NCBI GenBank assembly: GCA_030611115.1
Contig: JAUWQK010000032.1
Coordinates: forward strand, 1 to 9,594
Source of the DNA: Deltaproteobacteria bacterium
Lineage (GTDB): Bacteria; Desulfobacterota; Desulfobacteria; Desulfobacterales; ETH-SRB1
DNA: 9,594 bases
Direction of reading: 5' to 3'
The notes under the pieces are model-generated. The model had not been told where the DNA came from, did no database searches, and saw nothing but the letters and a program-made list of their open reading frames with translations. Of the stretch, positions 1 through 5,341 are shown one piece after another. Each line of letters opens with the position of its first letter. Within the stretch, counting starts at the first letter, position 1. The position numbers and the translations under genes are program-made.

Positions 1-81
1 ATCAAAAGCTTTGGCGGTAGGGAACAATATCTTGAAGCGATAAAAGAACTCGAAAACCAAATATATGAAGTGGCGGCGTAG
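1..81 (+). CDS. hsdR: C-terminal end of a probable type I restriction subunit R (partial)
   Basis: Frame 1 is open from the left edge to a TAG at 79-81 and encodes the last 26 residues of a protein, beginning IKSFGGREQYLEAIKELE and ending EVAA. Only the tail is visible, so no helicase or nuclease motif can be seen. The call rests mainly on position: it lies 12 bp upstream of hsdM, and its stop codon overlaps the first base of the hsdM ribosome-binding site (GAGGAA, 81-86). R-M-S order is common for type I loci. The tail also resembles, from memory, the helical C-termini of HsdR proteins that have a FG.R..YL..I.EL pattern. If correct, the full protein would be the ATP-dependent translocase and endonuclease of the complex. 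Another operon partner cannot be excluded. Confidence 0.5.
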   Translation: MKSFGGREQYLEAIKELENQIYEVAA

Positions 82-93
82 AGGAATAGCAAT

Positions 94-1533
94 ATGAGCA
101 TAAGCAACGTGGTTAAATCCATCCAGAATATTATGCGAAAGGATGCCGGTGTCGATGGAGATGCCCAGCGAATTTCGCAACTGGTATGGATGATTTTTCT
201 GAAGATATTTGATGACAAAGAATACGAGCTCGAAATGATAGCTGATAATTATAAATCGCCCATACCGGATCTACTGCGCTGGCGGAACTGGGCCGCAAAT
301 GAAGAAGGAATAACAGGCGATGAACTCCTTGATTTCATCAATAATGATATGTTTAAATCCCTGAAGGAACTCTCCATTAATGAATTCAGCAATGGACGGG
401 GCGTAATAGTAAAAGAAGTCTTTGCAGATTCCTACAATTATATGAAGTCGGGAACGCTTCTCAGGCAGGTCATTAACAAGATGAATCAGATAGATTTCAA
501 CAAGTCGGAAGACCGGCACATCTTTAATGATATCTATGAACAAATCCTGCGGGATCTTCAGAGTGCCGGCAATGCTGGCGAATTCTATACTCCGCGCGCC
601 GTCACGCAATTCATGACCGATATGACAAACCCAAGACTTGGTGAAAAGGTTTTAGACCCCGCGTGCGGTACCGGCGGCTTTCTTGTATGTGCCCTTGAAA
701 GTATCCGCAAACAGGATGTTAAAAATATCGAAGACCGATTAATTTTTCAGGATTCCATTGTGGGTATTGAGAAAAAATCGCTTCCGTATATGTTGTCAAT
801 GACCAATCTGATCCTTCACAATATAGATATTCCTCAGATCCGACATGACAACTCCCTTTCACGACCGATCAGGAGCATTACAAACAAATCACGCGTTGAT
901 GTGGTCATAACCAATCCGCCCTTCGGTGGGATGGAAGAAGATGGAATAGAGTCAAACTTTCCAGCCAATTTCAGAACAAGGGAAACTGCCGATCTCTTTT
1001 TAGTTCTTGTCATGTCCCTTCTGAAAGACGGAGGCAGGGCAGGTATTGTTCTCCCCGATGGCTTTCTTTTCGGTGAAGGCGTTAAAACTCGAATAAAAGA
1101 AGAGTTGCTGGAAAAATGTAACCTCCACACAATTGTACGCCTGCCAAATGGCGCCTTCGCGCCTTACACTGGCATTAACACCAATCTTCTTTTTTTCAAC
1201 AAAGGAGAGCCGACCAAAGAAATTTGGTATTTTGAGCATCCCCTGCCTGAAGGCTATAAAACATATAACAAGACCAAACCGATCCGCATTAAAGAATTTG
1301 ATCTCGAAAAAGCATGGTGGGAAAACCGCGTCGAAAATCAATATGCATGGCGGGTATCAATCGAAGAGATTAAAAAGCGCAATTATAATCTAGATATTAA
1401 AAATCCCCATCAGGCAGAAAATAATATCGGCAATCCCAAAGAACTCTTGGCGGATTATAAGAAGTTGCTGACGGAGATTGCGAAGACCCGTGACTTGCTA
1501 AAGAAAGAATTCATGAATGCGCTAAAACAATAG
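94..1533 (+). CDS. hsdM: Type I restriction-modification DNA methyltransferase subunit M (N6-adenine)
   Basis: This is the modification subunit of a type I R-M system. Together with HsdS it transfers a methyl group from S-adenosylmethionine to adenine N6 in the target site, and with HsdR it forms the restriction complex. The 479 residues match the usual family length. A helical HsdM N-terminal domain covers roughly residues 5-130 and includes the typical DAGVDGDAQRISQLVW stretch. The conserved FYTPR stretch (164-168) precedes the Rossmann-like methyltransferase core. Motif I (SAM binding) is DPACGTGGFL at 188-197, and catalytic motif IV is NPPFGG at 274-279, the NPPF form typical of N6-adenine enzymes. 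The ATG at 94 has GAGGAA 7 bp upstream. The reading frame is intact with both key motifs, so the subunit should be active. Unusually, a separate nuclease gene lies between it and hsdS. Confidence 0.96.
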   Translation: MSISNVVKSIQNIMRKDAGVDGDAQRISQLVWMIFLKIFDDKEYELEMIADNYKSPIPDLLRWRNWAANEEGITGDELLDFINNDMFKSLKELSINEFSNGRGVIVKEVFADSYNYMKSGTLLRQVINKMNQIDFNKSEDRHIFNDIYEQILRDLQSAGNAGEFYTPRAVTQFMTDMTNPRLGEKVLDPACGTGGFLVCALESIRKQDVKNIEDRLIFQDSIVGIEKKSLPYMLSMTNLILHNIDIPQIRHDNSLSRPIRSITNKSRVDVVITNPPFGGMEEDGIESNFPANFRTRETADLFLVLVMSLLKDGGRAGIVLPDGFLFGEGVKTRIKEELLEKCNLHTIVRLPNGAFAPYTGINTNLLFFNKGEPTKEIWYFEHPLPEGYKTYNKTKPIRIKEFDLEKAWWENRVENQYAWRVSIEEIKKRNYNLDIKNPHQAENNIGNPKELLADYKKLLTEIAKTRDLLKKEFMNALKQ

Positions 1534-1536
1534 GCT

Positions 1537-1599
1537 CACGCCAAGACGCAGACGCAAAGAATAGAATTTTAAGACCTTGGCGCCTTAGCGGCTTTGCGT
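1537..1599 (+). repeat. Imperfect inverted repeat of GCG-rich intergenic type downstream of hsdM
   Basis: The spacer between hsdM and the nuclease gene contains a left arm (1537-1560) built from CGCCAAG, ACGCAG and ACGCAAAG blocks. A right arm (1576-1599) is built from CTTGGCG, CTTAGCGG and CTTTGCGT. The blocks of one arm are reverse complements of blocks in the other, so the transcript can fold into an imperfect, shiftable hairpin around an AT-rich loop (about 1561-1575). There is no T-tract, so it is not a good intrinsic terminator. It looks like a member of the dispersed GCGTCTTTGCG-type intergenic repeats that I recall from several environmental proteobacterial genomes. It could act as an RNA-processing or stability element within the R-M operon. 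Confidence 0.6.
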
Positions 1600-1618
1600 A
1601 AGGCAAGAGAGACTATGA
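1576..1618 (+). repeat. Direct repeat copy A, upstream flank of the nuclease gene
   Basis: This 43-bp segment starts CTTGGCGCCTTAGCGG and ends at an ATGA. It matches 2753-2795 at 39 of 43 positions, and all four differences are transitions (1583, 1591, 1600 and 1611). The ATG at its end (1615-1617) opens only an 8-codon frame ending at 1641, which overlaps the start of the nuclease gene. Confidence 0.85.
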
Positions 1619-1630
1619 GAGATATTGATA

Positions 1631-2731
1631 ATGAGATTTAAGCAATTAATCGCTTTAATTGAGCAAACAAATCAAGGCCTACAAAAAAAGGCGATTTCCT
1701 CGATCAATCAGTTTCTCGTTATTAGAAACTGGTCAATAGGTTTTTATATAGTTGAATTCGAACAAAATGGTGATGATAAAGCAAAATATGGGCAGCGGCT
1801 TCTAAAAACCATCGCTGAAGAGCTTGAAAAGAAAAAGCTCAAAGGCCTCTCTTTTACCAACCTGAAGCTTTTCAGGCTGTTTTATCTAACCTATCCTCAA
1901 ATTGGTCAGCCAGTGGCTGACCAATTGAAAGTTCAAAATATTCAACTGCGGGCTGAACAATTAGGGAACCAAAAAGGTCAGCCGCTGGCTGACAATTCTG
2001 TCCAAAAATCTGATTTATCTCATGACCCCCAAATATTAATACAACATTTCTCATTTCGACACTTCACCGAATTAATCAAGATAAAGGAACCCTTAAAGCG
2101 TATATTTTATGAACAGCAGGCCATCAAAGGCAATTGGAGTTCCCGGCAGTTAAAAAGACAGATAGAGTCCTTGCTGTTAGAAAGAACCGGTCTTTCAAAA
2201 GATAAGGAAGCTCTGCTGAAATCTGTTCAGAACAATCAAGCTGTTGTCAGTATAGAAGATACCATCAAAGATCCGTATGTTCTGGAGTTTACAGGGTTTA
2301 AAGAGTTGTCGGTCTATTCTGAAAATGATCTGGAAACATCATTGTTAAACAAGATACAGGATTTTTTGATTGAGCTTGGTCATGGATTTTGTTTTGAAGC
2401 TCGTCAGAAAAGAATAACCATAGGAAATGAACATGATAGGGTTGATCTTGTTTTTTATCACCGCATCATTAAATGCCATATCCTGATCGATTTGAAGGTT
2501 CGTGCCTTTTCCTATGCTGATGTGGGACAGATGAATTTTTATCTGAATTATTTTAAAGAAAATATTATGGAGGCCGGGGATAACCCACCGGTTGGCATAA
2601 TCCTTTGTACTGATAAAGAAGAAACGAAAGTTGAATACGCCACGGCAGGACTGGATAATCAATTGTTTGTATCAAAATATTTAGTCGAGTTACCCAGCAA
2701 AGAAGACTTTATAAAATTGTTGGAGACATAA
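1631..2731 (+). CDS. DUF1016/YhcG-family PDDEXK nuclease-domain protein
   Basis: This 366-residue protein matches the layout of the DUF1016 (YhcG-like) family, which is often found inside type I R-M loci and is thought to act in DNA restriction or DNA processing. The N-terminal helical domain (about 1-90) shows the family pattern of GQRLL..IAEELE followed by SFTNLKLFRLFY. A repeat-rich linker (93-128) follows, then HFTELIKIKEPLKRIFYEQQA, and then a C-terminal PDDEXK fold. That fold includes FEARQKRITIGNEHDRVDLVFYH (quoted in two parts: FEARQKRI and DRVDLVFYH), with D272, D287 and K289 as the probable metal-binding and catalytic residues (VDLVF then LIDLK). The motif uses Asp where many family members have Glu (IELK), which is tolerated in the family. 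The ATG at 1631 was chosen over an in-frame TTG at 1625; a stop at 1616-1618 excludes earlier starts. Its exact role in this R-M locus is unknown. Confidence 0.85.
   Translation: MRFKQLIALIEQTNQGLQKKAISSINQFLVIRNWSIGFYIVEFEQNGDDKAKYGQRLLKTIAEELEKKKLKGLSFTNLKLFRLFYLTYPQIGQPVADQLKVQNIQLRAEQLGNQKGQPLADNSVQKSDLSHDPQILIQHFSFRHFTELIKIKEPLKRIFYEQQAIKGNWSSRQLKRQIESLLLERTGLSKDKEALLKSVQNNQAVVSIEDTIKDPYVLEFTGFKELSVYSENDLETSLLNKIQDFLIELGHGFCFEARQKRITIGNEHDRVDLVFYHRIIKCHILIDLKVRAFSYADVGQMNFYLNYFKENIMEAGDNPPVGIILCTDKEETKVEYATAGLDNQLFVSKYLVELPSKEDFIKLLET
1907..2014 (+). repeat. 36-bp (12-residue) coding tandem repeat with hairpin cores
   Basis: Three imperfect units begin at 1907, 1943 and 1979, exactly 36 bp apart. 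They encode units starting QPVADQ, QLRAEQ and QPLADN in the linker of the DUF1016 protein. The first unit is part of a 27-bp inverted repeat (1900-1926) with perfect 12-bp arms, AATTGGTCAGCC and its complement, around a 3-base loop. The third contains 7-bp perfect arms (1977-1993, GTCAGCC). The period is a multiple of three, so changes in copy number would keep the frame. Confidence 0.75.
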
Positions 2732-2752
2732 AACAGGATATAGGGTCTAAAA

Positions 2753-2795
2753 CTTGGCGTCTTAGCGACTTTGCGTGAGGCAAGAGAAACTATGA
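2753..2795 (+). repeat. Direct repeat copy B, containing the hsdS start codon
   Basis: This is the second copy of the 43-bp repeat at 1576-1618, matching at 39 of 43 positions. It starts CTTGGCGTCTTAGCGA and ends ATGA, and that ATG (2792-2794) is the probable hsdS start. The left inverted arm seen at 1537-1560 is missing here. The segment also supplies the weak Shine-Dalgarno-like purines (GAGG at 2777-2780 or AAGAGA at 2782-2787) upstream of hsdS. Confidence 0.85.
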
Positions 2796-3622
2796 AGCTG
2801 GATACTTTATTCGAAAATTTCGATTTGCTCATGGATGCGCCAAACGCTGTCCCCAAAATGCGGGGTCTGATTTTGCAATTGGCCGTACAGGGAAAACTGG
2901 CACCACAAGACCTCAACGACGAACCCGCCAGTGAACTTCTGAAGCGCATCAAAGCCGAAAAAGAAAAACTCATCGCTGAAGGAAAAATCAAAAAACAAAA
3001 ATCCCTCCTGCCCATCACTAAAAATGAAATTCCCTATGAATTGCCACAAGGTTGGGAGTGGGTGAGAATGAAAAATATTGCTTACAATATGGGGCAAAAA
3101 AAACCAGACAAGAGATTTACTTATATTGATGTAACTGCAATTGACAAAGAAAAGGGAACAATCAGTAATCAGGTTAAAACCCTTGAACCTTCAGAAGCAC
3201 CATCAAGGGCGAGAAAGATTGTCCAAAAAGAAACAGTCATTTATTCTACGGTAAGACCTTATTTGCTAAATGTTGCTATTGTAGATAAAGAATTTGAGCC
3301 AGAACCAATCGTTAGCACAGCTTTCGCTATTTTGAATCCATATAAAGATATTTATAATAAATACTTATACTATTTTTTGCGAAGTAAAATCATGATTGAT
3401 TATGTTGAATCAAAAATGATCGGCATGGCATACCCAGCAATTAATGATACGCAATTTTTAAAAGCACCTTTTCCTCTTCCATCTCTTGCCGAACAAAAAC
3501 GCATCGTAGCTAAACTCAATCAACTAATGCACCTTTGCGACGAACTCGAAACCAGACTCAACCAGTCCAAAAAAGACAGCGAAATGCTCATGCAGGCAGT
3601 TCTGCAGAAAGCTTTTTCTTAA
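2792..3622 (+). CDS. hsdS: Type I restriction-modification specificity subunit S, single-TRD (half-size) form
   Basis: HsdS gives the R-M complex its DNA target. This copy has 276 residues, against about 400-500 in two-domain subunits. In order it shows: an N-terminal helical segment with LILQLAVQGKLAPQD and PASELLKRIKAEKEKL (about 25-60); one TRD beginning near LPQGWEWV (about 84) and running to about 225; and a conserved coil with PLPSLAEQKRIVAKL (from about 227), ending AVLQKAFS. The N-terminal segment resembles what normally follows the first coil in a full subunit, so the protein reads as a circularly permuted half that could pair with itself. A frame extends upstream to TTG 2771, but ATG 2792 matches the usual family start (MKLDTLFENF) and is preferred. 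The TRD portion is visibly more AT-rich than the conserved ends, as expected for swapped TRDs. Confidence 0.9.
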   Translation: MKLDTLFENFDLLMDAPNAVPKMRGLILQLAVQGKLAPQDLNDEPASELLKRIKAEKEKLIAEGKIKKQKSLLPITKNEIPYELPQGWEWVRMKNIAYNMGQKKPDKRFTYIDVTAIDKEKGTISNQVKTLEPSEAPSRARKIVQKETVIYSTVRPYLLNVAIVDKEFEPEPIVSTAFAILNPYKDIYNKYLYYFLRSKIMIDYVESKMIGMAYPAINDTQFLKAPFPLPSLAEQKRIVAKLNQLMHLCDELETRLNQSKKDSEMLMQAVLQKAFS

Positions 3623-3690
3623 AAGAAATCAATTCGGAGGGAATTTCACCACTCTCGCCACTGAGTTAATCACTCACGTGATAGAAATAT

Positions 3691-3721
3691 GTCGCCAAAA
3701 ATTCTTCGGATTTTAGGCAAC
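3691..3721 (+). other. Imperfect stem-loop in the hsdS-radical SAM spacer
   Basis: GCCAAAAATTC (3694-3704) pairs with GGATTTTAGGC (3708-3718) at 9 of 11 positions around a short loop, with two more possible outer pairs. No U-tract follows, so it is not a typical intrinsic terminator. It could still mark the end of the R-M transcript or lie in the leader region of the next one. The evidence is structural only. Confidence 0.3.
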
Positions 3722-3758
3722 GATGTCAAGGGCAGACACCGTGGCCTGAATATGGTAC

Positions 3759-3787
3759 TTGTCAAGAGATTTTAAATTTGATATTTA
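3759..3787 (+). promoter_or_regulatory. Possible sigma70-type promoter for the radical SAM operon
   Basis: TTGTCA (3759-3764) lies 17 bp before TATTTA (3782-3787), about 58 bp upstream of the radical SAM start, in a distinctly AT-rich stretch. The -35 box fits well, but the -10 box is weak (T, A and T matching in the first three positions). Placement in the only sizeable spacer ahead of the tightly packed cassette supports the call. Confidence 0.35.
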
Positions 3788-3845
3788 GATAGAAACTAAT
3801 ATTAACATAAAATGAGATTTATAAATTGAATGATATCAGAAAGTT

Positions 3846-4859
3846 ATGCAGGAATTAGCCGTAGACGAAGAATTTTATTTCCAATGGCACCTGACTGAAC
3901 GATGCAACCGTGCCTGCCGGCATTGTTATCAGGACGGAAGTCCAACATCTGAACTCGGTCTGAATGATTTGCTCACTATTGTGGATTTAATGGAGGGGGC
4001 CGTTAATAAATGGGAAACAAAGGGAACCTTGTCTTTGACCGGCGGTGAGCCATTTTTACGCAAAGATGACCTGCATGCTCTTATGGACCGCATCGACCGC
4101 TCTGATGCCTTGGCCTACTACGATATTTTAACCAACGGCTCTTTAATAACCAGGGATGAAGCGCTGGCCTTGGCCCGGCATCCCAAATTACGAAGAGTCC
4201 AGGTTTCCCTGGAAGGAGCAACGGCAAAGACGAACGACGACGTGCGCGGTACAGGAAGCTTTGAGGCTACTCTGAATGCGATACGTTGTTTGCGAGATGC
4301 CGGAATCGATGTATCTGTGATGAGCACCATCAGTCGATTGAACTACCAGGAAGTTCCTGACCTGATTGAGTTGGCCGGTAGAGAGGGTGTTGCAACCCTT
4401 GCATTTGAACGCTTAATTCCAGAGGGAGCAGGGGAGGAGCTTTCAGATCAGGTACTTTCCGCTGATGAGTTGCGGGATCTGTATCAGCTTGTATACTCTC
4501 TGGCAATGGATAATCCGCCTGTTCGAGTTCTTATGTATCGTCCGTTGTTTGCCTTGATCGCTCCGGAAGACCATACTGTTGGCGCCCTATGTTCGGCAGG
4601 CAACAACGCTCTGACCATTATGCCGGACGGCACCGTTTACCCCTGTCGCCGGCTGCCAATCCCGATCGGCAATGTTCTGACAGACGGTTTTTTTAAGATA
4701 TGGTATGGTTCCGAAGTCCTCTGGCGGCTCAGGAACCCGAAAAAGCTTTCCGGCAAATGCAATAATTGCAGTTTGCTGACCCAATGCCGCGGTTGCCGCG
4801 CCATGGCATATTTTACTACCGGCGACTACATGGCAGAGGATCCACAATGCTGGAAATAA
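3846..4859 (+). CDS. Radical SAM/SPASM peptide-modifying enzyme (RiPP maturase)
   Basis: This 337-residue radical SAM enzyme probably modifies the small peptide encoded two genes downstream. The SAM-cleaving 4Fe-4S cluster is bound by C20, C24 and C27 (CNRACRHC), and the SAM-binding GGEP motif is at 66-69 (LTGGEPFLR). The C-terminal SPASM domain, which carries auxiliary Fe-S clusters, shows C249-x12-G-x4-C267 (ending DGTVYPC), then C305-x2-C308-x5-C314-x2-C317 and C335 close to the end. This is nearly the canonical seven-Cys pattern; the third spacing is x2 rather than x3. Relatives form thioether, C-C or other crosslinks in peptides, but the sequence does not show which. An in-frame stop at 3831-3833 forces the start to ATG 3846, whose Shine-Dalgarno is weak. 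The 3' end overlaps the RRE gene by 13 bp. Confidence 0.92.
   Translation: MQELAVDEEFYFQWHLTERCNRACRHCYQDGSPTSELGLNDLLTIVDLMEGAVNKWETKGTLSLTGGEPFLRKDDLHALMDRIDRSDALAYYDILTNGSLITRDEALALARHPKLRRVQVSLEGATAKTNDDVRGTGSFEATLNAIRCLRDAGIDVSVMSTISRLNYQEVPDLIELAGREGVATLAFERLIPEGAGEELSDQVLSADELRDLYQLVYSLAMDNPPVRVLMYRPLFALIAPEDHTVGALCSAGNNALTIMPDGTVYPCRRLPIPIGNVLTDGFFKIWYGSEVLWRLRNPKKLSGKCNNCSLLTQCRGCRAMAYFTTGDYMAEDPQCWK
4835..4840 (+). promoter_or_regulatory. Ribosome-binding site fixing the RRE start
   Basis: AGAGGA lies 6 bp before ATG 4847, inside the end of the radical SAM gene. It supports that ATG over the longer upstream frame, which runs within the SPASM-coding region. Confidence 0.75.
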
Positions 4860-5140
4860 AACCGGGTACTCAATTTGTTTTAGAGGAAGGAATCACTATC
4901 CAGGCCATCGCGGAACTGGATCATTATTATGCCTTTAACATATCTACCGGTGATCAATTCCAACTCAACCACACGTCCCATTGGGTATTGGAATCAATTG
5001 AAGTGGGGATAACCTTTCAAGAATTAATAGATAAATTTGGCGGGGGCTTTGATTTGAGCCCTGATAAGGCTAAAGAAGATTTGATGGAAGTTGTTCAATT
5101 TGCATTGGAAAACGGTATCATCAAGGAGGTCCAAACATGA
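4847..5140 (+). CDS. PqqD-like RiPP recognition element (stand-alone peptide chaperone)
   Basis: This 97-residue protein has the PqqD-family layout. A beta-rich N-terminal half (MLEIKPGTQFVLEEGITIQAI, about 1-20, then YAFNISTGDQFQLNHTSHWVLE) is followed by a helical half (VGITFQELIDKFGG, then a DLMEVVQFALENGII helix near the C-terminus). In RiPP pathways such domains bind the leader of the precursor peptide and present it to the radical SAM enzyme. The neighbours fit this exactly: the gene overlaps the radical SAM gene upstream, and its TGA overlaps the peptide ATG downstream (ATGA, 5137-5140). I chose ATG 4847 because it has a good ribosome-binding site and begins the beta-rich fold. The longer frame from 4766 would only duplicate SPASM-coding DNA in another frame. 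Confidence 0.88.
   Translation: MLEIKPGTQFVLEEGITIQAIAELDHYYAFNISTGDQFQLNHTSHWVLESIEVGITFQELIDKFGGGFDLSPDKAKEDLMEVVQFALENGIIKEVQT
5123..5130 (+). promoter_or_regulatory. Near-perfect Shine-Dalgarno for the precursor peptide
   Basis: AAGGAGGT lies 6 bp before ATG 5137. It is the strongest ribosome-binding site in the window, suggesting the small peptide is made in higher amount than its enzymes, as expected of a substrate. It is good evidence that this short frame is a real gene. Confidence 0.85.
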
Positions 5141-5280
5141 AAGACGTTAAGAAGATTAAGAAATATGAAAAGCCCATCATCGTGAAAAAGACCAAGATGC
5201 GGTTCCCCATTGACATCATAGAAGCTACAGGCAAGGGTGTGGTTTGCAAGCAGTGCTCTTCATGTCATAATTGTCGATAG
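5137..5280 (+). CDS. Cys-rich RiPP precursor peptide (47 residues)
   Basis: This small gene is the probable substrate of the radical SAM/RRE pair. The peptide starts MKDVKKIKKYEKP, with a Lys-rich, highly basic leader. It passes through MRFPIDII (21-28), which could be the RRE-binding segment, and ends GVVCKQCSSCHNCR. Cysteines fall at 37, 40, 43 and 46, an exact CxxCxxCxxC series, with the stop one residue later. The likely core is the last 11-16 residues, but no obvious protease site (such as GG) can be named with confidence; GKG at 32-34 precedes the Cys series. Translation is supported by AAGGAGGT at 6 bp and the 4-bp overlap with the RRE gene. From memory, similar Cys-rich tails occur in peptides named as radical SAM-modified and associated with FtsH ternary systems. 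No FtsH gene is visible here, so that link is unverified. Confidence 0.85.
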   Translation: MKDVKKIKKYEKPIIVKKTKMRFPIDIIEATGKGVVCKQCSSCHNCR

Positions 5281-5341
5281 GAACATGGTAAGTACTTTTA
5301 AGGCCTAGAAATTTTAACTCCACTTTGTTAAATGGTTCCGT

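Larger units (their letters stand above)
3623..3845. other. Intergenic spacer between the R-M locus and the RiPP cassette
   Basis: These 223 bases carry no convincing gene. The longest notable ATG frame (3689-3775, 28 codons) has no ribosome-binding site or recognisable product. The spacer holds an imperfect stem-loop (3691-3721), short alternative inverted repeats around 3662-3682, and an AT-rich promoter-like stretch before the radical SAM gene. It is the natural boundary between the two modules. Confidence 0.6.

Noticed and set aside
1537..1618. CRISPR-like or terminator interpretation of the GCG-rich repeats
   Set aside because: There is no regular repeat-spacer series and no U-tract after the hairpin. 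They look like dispersed intergenic repeats.
2771..2791. Longer hsdS start at TTG 2771, adding seven residues
   Set aside because: The added codons lie within the direct repeat. The ATG at 2792 matches the usual HsdS N-terminus of this subfamily.
3689..3775. 28-codon frame (starting MSPKILRILG) in the spacer before the radical SAM gene
   Set aside because: It has no Shine-Dalgarno, overlaps an imperfect stem-loop and resembles no peptide I know. It is most likely chance.
3751..3775. Possible sigma54 promoter (TGGTAC...)
   Set aside because: The required GC element about 10 bp after the GG is absent. The sigma70-like boxes fit better.
4766..4846. Longer start for the RRE protein inside the radical SAM gene
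   Set aside because: It would overlap the SPASM Cys region in another frame. ATG 4847 has a proper ribosome-binding site and begins the PqqD-like fold.
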